NCBI GenBank assembly: GCA_003577005.1
Contig: QEUW01000344.1
Span: 1 to 8,043, forward strand
Source: Chloroflexota bacterium
GTDB lineage: Bacteria > Chloroflexota > Anaerolineae > Caldilineales > Caldilineaceae
Direction: 5' to 3'
DNA: 8,043 bases
Both the position numbers and the translations under genes were made by a program. Every line of letters begins with the position of its first letter. Positions within the stretch are counted from its first letter, which is position 1. Below the pieces are notes generated by a model, which ran no database searches, was not told the DNA's origin, and worked only from the letters and a program-made list of their open reading frames with translations. This document shows positions 1 to 5,124 of the stretch, piece after piece.

Positions 1-434
1 AGGGCCAGTTGGTAGAGATTACTGAGCCAATCTGTGATCTGATTGGCTGTGGCTTCCAGCCGGTCGCGGATAAGACCTGGGCGCTGGCGGCGGATCTGCA
101 TTTCGATGCGTCGCTGGTACTCCAGCCCATTTTCCACTTGCTGCCGCAATGCTTTGTCCTTGATGCGAGTAACGTCGAACTGTTCCTGAAAGAGTTCCAC
201 CAATACACGGGCGTTGGTTTCGGCGTCGGTCAGGCTCGAATAGACGATGAGCGCCAGGCCGATCAGCCCCAACAGCGGCCAGCCAAAGGGGGGCCACCAC
301 CAGAACGGACGCCGAAACAGGAAAGTCAGCACGAGCGTCAAGGCGATGATGACGGCACTTTCCCAGCGGAACAGCGCATATTGAATGAGCGCACCCTGCG
401 CCCGTTGTTGTAGCTCCGTGCGTATGGTAGTCAT
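1..434 (-). CDS. Two-TM protein with charged helical tail, partial (C-terminus off the left edge)
   Basis: I do not recognise a named family. The reading frame is open from the ATG at 434 to the window edge (144 complete codons). It starts MTTIRTELQQRAQGALIQ, followed by two hydrophobic segments at about residues 26-40 and 48-66, separated by a short arginine/tryptophan/proline-rich turn (RRPFWWWPPFGW). From about residue 70 on, the protein is hydrophilic and rich in E, Q, R and K with heptad-like spacing, suggesting a long helix or coiled coil. With a hairpin membrane anchor, both ends should lie on the same side, probably the cytoplasm. The gene starts 2 nt after the TGA of the vWA gene (TGATAATG) and has no Shine-Dalgarno sequence of its own, so translation probably depends on reinitiation. 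It is presumably a structural partner of the vWA and PspA proteins (inference). Confidence 0.8.
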   Translation of the reverse strand, partial: MTTIRTELQQRAQGALIQYALFRWESAVIIALTLVLTFLFRRPFWWWPPFGWPLLGLIGLALIVYSSLTDAETNARVLVELFQEQFDVTRIKDKALRQQVENGLEYQRRIEMQIRRQRPGLIRDRLEATANQITDWLSNLYQLA

Positions 435-436
435 TA

Positions 437-2218
437 TCAAAAATATGTGGAAATTAGCCGGTACAACTCCTCGATGTCCGTTTCATCGGCCCGGCGGAAC
501 TGGCCGTTGCCCAGCTCGGCCATCTCGCGCAGGAGGCGTTCGTCGGCGTCGCTGCCAAAAGCGATGGTAAAGATCACCAGTTGGGTTTCCGGCCTGCTGC
601 GCACGAGGTCCCGCAGGTTGTCGACCCAGTAATAGCTCTCGTTCTCCTGGCCATCGGTCATCACGACGATGGCGTTGATGGCCTCCGGGTCTTCTTGGGC
701 CTGGAGATCGACCACAGCCGCATAGACGGCGTCGATCAAGGCTGTGCCGCCAAAGGCTTCCATGCCGTTGACAAGCGTCAAGGTGTCGTTGCGGGCGCTC
801 TCATCCAGCGTGCGCAGGGGAACAAAGTTTTTGACACCGCTGCCAAACTCGATGATGCCGAGACGGTCGCGATCGCCGCGGATTTGCTCGACAAAGGCCT
901 GGAGCGCCTCGCGCGTGCGGATGATCTTTTCGCCCTCCATGCTGCCGCTGGTGTCAACCACCAGATAGACATTGGTAGGCCGTTTGGTAAAGTACCAGAA
1001 ATTTGTGACGACATCGACCACGGCCGGTGGCGGCATCTGCAACGTCGTCTGCGGCTGGCGCCAGTCGACGGCATCGGTACTGGCGAACGGGCTGCCTTCT
1101 GTGTCCAGCGCAATACTCAGATCCGCCGGGCGGTAGCCGCTCTCCAACAGGCTGGCTTGCGACTCGGCGCTGGTCAGAAAGCTGGCAAAGGCCTGATAGG
1201 TCAGGCGCTGATTGTCGGTGACGGCCTGCTCATCGCGGCCGGCCCCCAGTTCCAGCAGCGCCAGCGGGTGGTCGGTCCACAGCGTCCCTTCGGCAGGATA
1301 GAGAGCCACGAGCCGCTCGCCCTGTTGGCTGCGGTTCCAGTCCAGCACCACGCGCTCTTGCGCGACAAAGGCGTCGAGAAAATTGCGCCCCTCTTCGGCC
1401 AGCCGCTGGACGATCACCTCTTCGCCCTCACCATAGAAGCGCACCGTCGCCTCGACGGCCCGTACATAGTCGAGCGTTGCTTCGGCAGTTGCCGCTTCCT
1501 CCGTCAATCCGCGGGTGAGGCCGGCGCCGGCATAGAACTCGGCGAGCGTTGCCAGCAGACCACTGGCGGTGGTCGTGCTGGGATGGCTCCATTTGAAATT
1601 GGGGTCGGCGGTCGCCTTGTGCTGGATCTCTTGCCAGCCGACGGCGCGGTCGGGCCAGCCAAGCTCACGCGCAACGCTTTCCCAGGCGACGATCACCACA
1701 GGGCTGACCGCATAACGGACCTGGCCGCTCGTGCGCCGTTCCCCAATGGGGATGCCCCCTTCGGCCCCTTCTACTTCGGCCTCTGCGGCCCACGCCGCTT
1801 CAAGCCGGTCGAGCCAGAGACTGCTGTCGGGTGAGAGCGCCTGGAAGCTGGGCGGGCCGAGCGCCTCCTGCACCATGCGTTCGGGCTGGTAGGCGACAAT
1901 GTGGACAACCATCCGCTCGCCGTCGGGTGTGCGTTGCTGTTGGCCGTTGAACTGTTCGGCTAGATCGGCAACGACTGGCGCCATCAGCGGCGACACGGCA
2001 ACAGTCAACTCAGCACTTTGGGCGGACCAGACGGCTGGTCGCTCAGGCTGCGCTGTAGGTTCACTGCGGAACGTGCGCCCAATCCACCAGAGACCGACAC
2101 CGCCGACGGCAGAGACGCACAGCACCATGCTCAAGATAATGGCGCCGGCAAAGACCCCCATGCTGCGCCGCTGTTGTGGCGTGAACTTGCTCTTGCGGTT
2201 AGGTGAGCTTTTGGACAT
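437..2218 (-). CDS. Membrane-anchored solute-binding-like protein fused to a C-terminal vWA domain
   Basis: 593 residues. A basic N-terminus (about residues 1-20) precedes one transmembrane anchor at about 21-47, so the rest should face outward. Residues about 70-365 resemble the bacterial extracellular solute-binding fold (SBP_bac_11-like): a beta-strand start LTVAVSPLMAPVV, a PDSSLWLDRL segment near 130-139, KWSHPSTTTASG near 209-220, and GYRPADLS near 361-368. Residues about 415-593 form a vWA domain with a complete MIDAS: DTSGS (D422, S424, S426), T492 in GGTALIDAV, and D522 in VVMTDGQEN. It should therefore bind a divalent metal and a protein ligand. I chose the ATG at 2218 rather than an in-frame ATG at 2248, because 2218 has a strong Shine-Dalgarno sequence and 2248 lies inside the preceding gene. 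It is the second of three tightly packed genes, with no transporter permease alongside. The domain assignment is confident; the biological role is not known. Confidence 0.93.
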   Translation of the reverse strand: MSKSSPNRKSKFTPQQRRSMGVFAGAIILSMVLCVSAVGGVGLWWIGRTFRSEPTAQPERPAVWSAQSAELTVAVSPLMAPVVADLAEQFNGQQQRTPDGERMVVHIVAYQPERMVQEALGPPSFQALSPDSSLWLDRLEAAWAAEAEVEGAEGGIPIGERRTSGQVRYAVSPVVIVAWESVARELGWPDRAVGWQEIQHKATADPNFKWSHPSTTTASGLLATLAEFYAGAGLTRGLTEEAATAEATLDYVRAVEATVRFYGEGEEVIVQRLAEEGRNFLDAFVAQERVVLDWNRSQQGERLVALYPAEGTLWTDHPLALLELGAGRDEQAVTDNQRLTYQAFASFLTSAESQASLLESGYRPADLSIALDTEGSPFASTDAVDWRQPQTTLQMPPPAVVDVVTNFWYFTKRPTNVYLVVDTSGSMEGEKIIRTREALQAFVEQIRGDRDRLGIIEFGSGVKNFVPLRTLDESARNDTLTLVNGMEAFGGTALIDAVYAAVVDLQAQEDPEAINAIVVMTDGQENESYYWVDNLRDLVRSRPETQLVIFTIAFGSDADERLLREMAELGNGQFRRADETDIEELYRLISTYF

Positions 2219-2223
2219 GAAGG

Positions 2224-2230
2224 CCCTCCT
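2224..2230 (-). promoter_or_regulatory. Ribosome binding site overlapping the upstream stop codon
   Basis: AGGAGGG on the minus strand lies 5-6 nt before the ATG at 2218 and overlaps the TAG stop (2229-2231) of the preceding gene. It fixes the start of the vWA gene and suggests translational coupling between the two genes. Confidence 0.85.
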
Positions 2231-3482
2231 ATCCCACATTGAGTTCAAACCAGCGTAGCAACGTCAACAGGACCTCGCGGTCGGGGCTGCGCATGGCAGA
2301 GGTGCGTGGCACCACCGGCTGCACGCCTCGGTCTTCCCAAGTGACAAAGAGGCTCTCCGGCGTCGCATCCACCGGGATGTTAGGGTTGGCCGGGCGCAGG
2401 CCGTAGGCGAGCGCGGCCTTTTGTTGCTCTTCACTCAAGAGATACCGCTGAAATTCGAGGGCAGCGTTCTTTTTCAACGCACTGGTCTCTGGGCCAACCC
2501 AGACGGTGAACGGAAAGTCGAACCAGGTCACATACTGGGGGTAGTAGATCTGGAGCGGGTCTTCCCAGCGGGTGACGATGCCCTGCATATTTTGCAACAG
2601 GTCGCTTTCGAGCAACTGGCCGCCGTCGCCGACACTGTAGCCAAAGAGGGCAAAATCTTCGGCGGTGTAGGCGCTGGCGCTGCTAAAGTCGGTCACCGCA
2701 CCCATGAGTTCACGCAGCCAGGCTTGAAACTCAGGGTTGGTGACATCTTCAACGCTGATGTCGGTACGGCCATAGTATTCCCCAGCGGCCGCCACCATTG
2801 CGGCCAGTCCCCCCACATTGCGGTTGGGATTGGGCACTACCAGCTTGAAAAAGCCCCATGAAGGGTCACCACCCAGTTCGGGCCAGCCGCCTCGGGCGAT
2901 CGCGGCATCGTGGATCGTCTGCCAGTCTACCGTACCAAATTGTTGTTCCAACACCTGGCCGCGGCTGGCGTAGACGCCCCAGGCAAAGAGGCTGATAGCA
3001 ATCGGCCGGGCGCGATATTCGCCGTCGGTCAGAAAGACATCCCGCCCCAGGCGCTCCTTATACGAGGCATTGGCCAGTTCGACCAGATAGCGGCTGTCGG
3101 GGATCCAGGCGGTGGGAAAGTTCTCCAGGGCGGCCTGCTCGCTCTCGCTGAGGTCTTCCGGGCGAATATCGGCGGGCAGCGCGCCATATTCGTTGCGGTC
3201 CCAGCGCCCCAGCGCGGTCAGCCCGTCGGCGGCGACAATCTCCACCTGGACGACTGAGCCCTCCACCACTCGTTGTTCGGCGTTGAAGGCGGCCGCTGCG
3301 CTGCGTACCCACGGCTCAACCGGCAGCGCTGTCAGCACGCGAATAGTGACATTCTCCGGTCGCGCCACCGTGAAACCGGCGTCTGCATCCAGATTGCCCT
3401 CCCCCCGCAAGAGGAGCGAGGCCCCGACGATGACGAGAGCTACAGCGAGGATGATGGCAAAGATCCAGCGTGTACGATTCAT
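2229..3482 (-). CDS. Membrane-anchored extracellular solute-binding-like protein
   Basis: 417 residues. MNRTRW followed by a hydrophobic stretch at about 7-26 looks like an uncleaved signal anchor; there is no lipobox cysteine. The rest is a solute-binding-like domain: strand VTIRVLTALPVEPWVRSAAAAF (about 45-66), WIPDSRYLVEL (about 126-136), hinge-like segments at about 160-172 and 210-228, and YGLRPANPNIP (about 360-370). The PDS and G[LY]RPA motifs also occur, in the same order and at nearly the same residue numbers, in the next gene, so the two are paralogues and this one lacks the vWA domain. The ATG is forced: an in-frame TAA lies six codons upstream. The Shine-Dalgarno sequence is poor and no convincing promoter is visible in front, consistent with cotranscription from pspA or a promoter hidden in the repeats. 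It could be a true binding protein for a distant ABC transporter, but no permease lies next to it. The ligand is unknown. Confidence 0.88.
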   Translation of the reverse strand: MNRTRWIFAIILAVALVIVGASLLLRGEGNLDADAGFTVARPENVTIRVLTALPVEPWVRSAAAAFNAEQRVVEGSVVQVEIVAADGLTALGRWDRNEYGALPADIRPEDLSESEQAALENFPTAWIPDSRYLVELANASYKERLGRDVFLTDGEYRARPIAISLFAWGVYASRGQVLEQQFGTVDWQTIHDAAIARGGWPELGGDPSWGFFKLVVPNPNRNVGGLAAMVAAAGEYYGRTDISVEDVTNPEFQAWLRELMGAVTDFSSASAYTAEDFALFGYSVGDGGQLLESDLLQNMQGIVTRWEDPLQIYYPQYVTWFDFPFTVWVGPETSALKKNAALEFQRYLLSEEQQKAALAYGLRPANPNIPVDATPESLFVTWEDRGVQPVVPRTSAMRSPDREVLLTLLRWFELNVG

Positions 3483-3507
3483 GTCGATTTCGGCTGTTTA
3501 GAAATTA

Positions 3508-3577
3508 GGACACAGATTCCCCGGATGCAGACAGACAACAAGCACAAAATCTGCGCACATCTGAGAAATCTGTGTTC
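3508..3577. repeat. Degenerate ACACAGATT / AATCTGTGT inverted repeat block
   Basis: ACACAGATT (3510-3518) is matched by its exact reverse complement AATCTGTGT (3567-3575). Between them the word ATCTG recurs at 3549-3553, 3559-3563 and 3568-3572, roughly one helical turn apart. From memory, similar ACACAGATTT-rich intergenic repeats are scattered in several bacterial genomes with many repeats; I could not check copy number here. It sits directly in front of the solute-binding gene, within its 5' untranslated region if the genes are cotranscribed. Confidence 0.5.
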
Positions 3578-3594
3578 TCAAATTTGTCTACCGT

Positions 3595-3635
3595 CCCAGG
3601 TGCGTTGCACCTTCCAGGTGTGACGCACCTTTGGG
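3595..3635. repeat. Hairpin repeat made of two AGGTGC...GCACCT units
   Basis: Two 15-bp units, AGGTGCGTTGCACCT (3598-3612) and AGGTGTGACGCACCT (3616-3630), are separated by TCC and flanked by CCC (3595-3597) and GGG (3633-3635). The units form a 15-bp stem with a 3-nt loop; the two non-Watson-Crick positions are both G-U in plus-strand RNA. Unit 1 is itself a palindrome (AGGTGC-GTT-GCACCT). This looks like a REP-like or MITE-derived dispersed element. Confidence 0.7.
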
Positions 3636-3651
3636 TCTATGAAACTACGTG

Positions 3652-3735
3652 CTGTTGACATTTGGCGAATTTACTCAGGTGCGATGCGCTTGTCAAAGTG
3701 CGTTGCACCTCGAGCCTAAATCGAAATGTCAACAG
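3652..3735. repeat. 84-bp imperfect palindrome with 12-bp perfect terminal inverted repeats
   Basis: The ends CTGTTGACATTT (3652-3663) and AAATGTCAACAG (3724-3735) are exact reverse complements. The arms have the same length (40 nt each) around TGTC (3692-3695). The innermost 15 bp of each arm (3677-3691, 3696-3710) belong to the same AGGTGCGTTGCACCT family as the neighbouring hairpin. The middle part pairs with small bulges (CGA/TCG, TTTA/TAAA, CTC/GAG). It begins 4 nt past the pspA stop codon, so it may act as a 3' stabilising or attenuating hairpin for pspA. No T-run follows, so it is not a typical intrinsic terminator. No target-site duplication is obvious. Confidence 0.75.
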
Positions 3736-3739
3736 AACC

Positions 3740-4417
3740 TTAACTGAGCCCCAGCTTTTGCTTGCGGGCAGCCAACTGGGCGTTGAGAGCGGAGCGCTCG
3801 AGCACATGGTCCATTTGCTCGTCGAGGCTGGCCGCGCGCATCTCGCTGGCGGTGGTTGCCTTGTCCAAACGGGCGTAAATGCTTTGGGCAATGCCCTTGA
3901 TGTCGGAATCGCCGCTGCCCATGAGGTCGTCCAGGCTCTTCATGGCTTTGACGGTTACCTCTTTGCTCTTGGCCAGTTCGAGCAACGCCTGGAGGTCTTC
4001 GCGCTCTTGCTTCATCGTCTCGAGGCGGGCTTCGAGCTTGACCTTGGCGTCGAGCAGCTTGCGGAATTCCTGTTCCTGGCGCTGCACCTGTTCTTGATAG
4101 GTCTCAACTAGGCGGGCAACGCTGTTGAGCCGGCTCTGCGCCGCCACGGCTGCGGCCTCATTGCCTTCCATCAGGAAGGCGTCGATGCCGCGATCGAGTT
4201 CGGTCTGCTTCTGTTCATGGTCGGCAAGACGCCGTTTGATTGACTTGACTTCACCGCCGACGGTCGCTGCTGCGTCTTCCAGGTCGGCCAGGTTATTCTC
4301 TACCTGGCGGATGTATTCGTCGATGACAGCGAGGCTGTTTGATTTGAGCGCCTGGTCCACCATTGCGTGTAGATTGGCCGAAATAAGCGTTGTAACCTTG
4401 TCCAAAAGCGATGCCAT
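3740..4417 (-). CDS. pspA: PspA/IM30 (Vipp1-like) family membrane-stress protein
   Basis: 225 residues, close to the usual 220-230 of PspA. The N-terminal stretch MASLLDKVTTLISANLHAMV is an amphipathic helix of the kind PspA uses to enter stressed membrane, and its SANLHAMVDQA resembles the NANINALLEKA segment typical of the family. From about residue 27 to 165 the protein is almost wholly charged coiled coil (for example DEYIRQVENNLADLEDA and the long E/K/R/Q run at 100-150), followed by a shorter helical C-terminus. PspA proteins polymerise on the inner face of the membrane and limit ion leakage or remodel membrane. I chose the ATG at 4417, preceded by AGGAG, over an in-frame ATG at 4456 that would put that ribosome site inside the coding region. 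There are no pspB, pspC or pspF homologues nearby; the neighbours are the binding-protein/vWA genes downstream and a divergent LAL regulator upstream. Confidence 0.92.
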   Translation of the reverse strand: MASLLDKVTTLISANLHAMVDQALKSNSLAVIDEYIRQVENNLADLEDAAATVGGEVKSIKRRLADHEQKQTELDRGIDAFLMEGNEAAAVAAQSRLNSVARLVETYQEQVQRQEQEFRKLLDAKVKLEARLETMKQEREDLQALLELAKSKEVTVKAMKSLDDLMGSGDSDIKGIAQSIYARLDKATTASEMRAASLDEQMDHVLERSALNAQLAARKQKLGLS

Positions 4418-4425
4418 TGAGTCTT

Positions 4426-4430
4426 CTCCT
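4426..4430 (-). promoter_or_regulatory. Ribosome binding site of pspA
   Basis: AGGAG on the minus strand ends 8 nt before the ATG at 4417. It decides for this start over the in-frame ATG 39 nt upstream. Confidence 0.8.
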
Positions 4431-4479
4431 TTTTTGCCAGCATCAAAAACCAGCATTGTCGGTTCGAGGTAGGAAATGA

Positions 4480-4493
4480 GCGCCGCAAGGCGC
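4480..4493. other. Short GC hairpin in the pspA leader
   Basis: GCGCC (4480-4484) and GGCGC (4489-4493) form a 5-bp stem around a 4-nt loop. It would lie in the 5' untranslated region of pspA if transcription starts near 4532. Possible role in mRNA stability or translation; small enough to be chance. Confidence 0.35.
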
Positions 4494-4509
4494 CTTCCCT
4501 ATTCTCTAC

Positions 4510-4537
4510 GCAGAACGTTCTCTGTTGGTTGCAGAAC
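4510..4537. promoter_or_regulatory. Possible operator: repeated GCAGAAC and AGAACGTTCT palindrome
   Basis: GCAGAAC occurs at 4510-4516 and again at 4531-4537, exactly 21 bp (two helical turns) apart. The first copy overlaps the perfect 10-bp palindrome AGAACGTTCT (4512-4521). Both lie just downstream of the predicted pspA -10 box, around the expected start site, a common place for a repressor site. The binding protein is unknown. Confidence 0.3.
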
Positions 4538-4538
4538 C

Positions 4539-4566
4539 ATTCTAATCGATTTTCGTGGTTTGTAAA
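4539..4566 (-). promoter_or_regulatory. Candidate sigma70-type promoter for pspA
   Basis: On the minus strand, TTTACA (4561-4566) and TAGAAT (4539-4544) are separated by 16 bp; each hexamer differs from consensus at one position. Transcription would start near 4532 and give a leader of roughly 115 nt before the pspA ATG. Confidence 0.5.
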
Positions 4567-4571
4567 TGACG

Positions 4572-4600
4572 CGAAGCTGACAATTAAGCCGACAACTTCG
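4572..4600. promoter_or_regulatory. Inverted CGAAG/CTTCG with inner GACAA repeats upstream of the pspA promoter
   Basis: CGAAG (4572-4576) and CTTCG (4596-4600) are inverted, and GACAA is repeated directly at 4579-4583 and 4591-4595, 12 bp apart. It lies immediately upstream of the predicted -35 box of pspA, where an activator would bind. This is a candidate regulatory site on position and symmetry alone. Confidence 0.25.
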
Positions 4601-4630
4601 TGACCTGGTGATGACGGTGGAGGTATAGAG

Positions 4631-4768
4631 ATGTTCGGAACGAACTTTCATAGTTGCCTACTCGCCTGCCGCGGGGATTGCATTCGTATAGATAGCACGA
4701 TTTCATATCGCAGAAAATCATGGCAATACACGGAACCTAGAAATGCCTCTATCTGTAACATGAAATAG
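4631..4768 (+). CDS. Doubtful small ORF of 45 codons with a CX3CX3C motif
   Basis: ATG at 4631 to TAG at 4766-4768. The strong point is GGTGGAGG (4616-4623), a Shine-Dalgarno-like sequence 7 nt before the ATG. The product carries cysteines at residues 9, 13 and 17 (CLLACRGDC) plus C42, and is basic overall. Against it: its third codon positions are not G/C-rich as in the neighbouring genes, there is no recognisable domain, and no clear promoter precedes it. It may be chance; it fills most of the gap between the two divergent promoters. Confidence 0.2.
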   Translation: MFGTNFHSCLLACRGDCIRIDSTISYRRKSWQYTEPRNASICNMK

Positions 4769-4791
4769 CCCTGTCGTAATCATATTGACGG

Positions 4792-4820
4792 TTGACAGCG
4801 CGCGCGCCAGAGCCTATACT
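4792..4820 (+). promoter_or_regulatory. Near-consensus sigma70-type promoter for the LAL regulator
   Basis: TTGACA (4792-4797), a 17-bp spacer containing alternating CG (GCGCGCGCGCC) and TATACT (4815-4820). The -35 is perfect, the spacer is optimal and the -10 differs at one base. Transcription would start near 4827, leaving a leader of about 298 nt before the regulator gene. Confidence 0.6.
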
Positions 4821-4826
4821 GGTACT

Positions 4827-5124
4827 GGGGCTTTCGCCTGGAAGAGCGTTACCAACTAGGCGCTGGCTCGCTGCTGCTCTGGCCAATATTGATAAGGCTG
4901 ATAGCCTGATCTACGTGCGTTTTCACCTCGCCATATTCTGCCGGACGTGGAATGGGTGTTATTCGTTTTTTTCTGCTCTCTGGCGAGTTCTGGCAGCCGT
5001 ACTTTGATCATGTTGGCGGCAACCGCCTCAGTTCTCTGATTGATTAGGATACGGAGTATCTTCACCAGTACGGAAGCTTGGGTGGAAACAGGTTGTGCGC
5101 AAAGTTGAGTCGGGGGAGGATCGC
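4827..5124 (+). other. Long leader of the LAL regulator mRNA, no gene seen
   Basis: About 298 nt lie between the predicted start site and the ATG at 5125. I see two small hairpins, GGCGG-CAA-CCGCC (5015-5027) and GATAC-GGA-GTATC (5048-5060), and a run of seven T at 4966-4972 without a good stem in front of it. No known riboswitch pattern or convincing small ORF was recognised. The second hairpin lies about 50 nt before the ribosome binding site, so leader-based control is possible. Confidence 0.35.
5112..5119 (+). promoter_or_regulatory. Ribosome binding site of the LAL regulator
   Basis: GGGGGAGG ends 5 nt before the ATG at 5125. It supports this ATG over an in-frame GTG at 5095 and the internal ATG at codon 8. 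Confidence 0.75.

Noticed and set aside
581..1834. Long plus-strand open frame opposite the vWA gene
   Set aside because: It is a GC-rich shadow of the minus-strand vWA gene, which has MIDAS motifs, a TM anchor and a ribosome site; the plus-strand translation shows no domain logic.
2102..2125. Lipoprotein signal around the cysteine in SMVLCVSA of the vWA protein
   Set aside because: The residue before the cysteine is leucine rather than the Gly/Ala/Ser that a lipobox needs, so an uncleaved TM anchor is more likely.
2219..2248. Ten extra N-terminal residues on the vWA protein
   Set aside because: They would overlap the upstream gene's end, and the ATG at 2218 has an excellent Shine-Dalgarno sequence.
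3595..3735. CRISPR array
   Set aside because: The four 15-bp units are unevenly spaced (18, 61 and 19 bp between starts), arranged as hairpin pairs, and have no uniform spacers.
4931..4972. Intrinsic terminator or attenuator ending in seven T
   Set aside because: The only stem upstream (CCAT..TC with GAATGG) is weak, bulged and about 9 nt away from the T-run.
4792..5007. 71-codon plus-strand ORF beginning with TTG
   Set aside because: Its start codon is the -35 hexamer of the predicted promoter, it has no ribosome site, and the product looks random.
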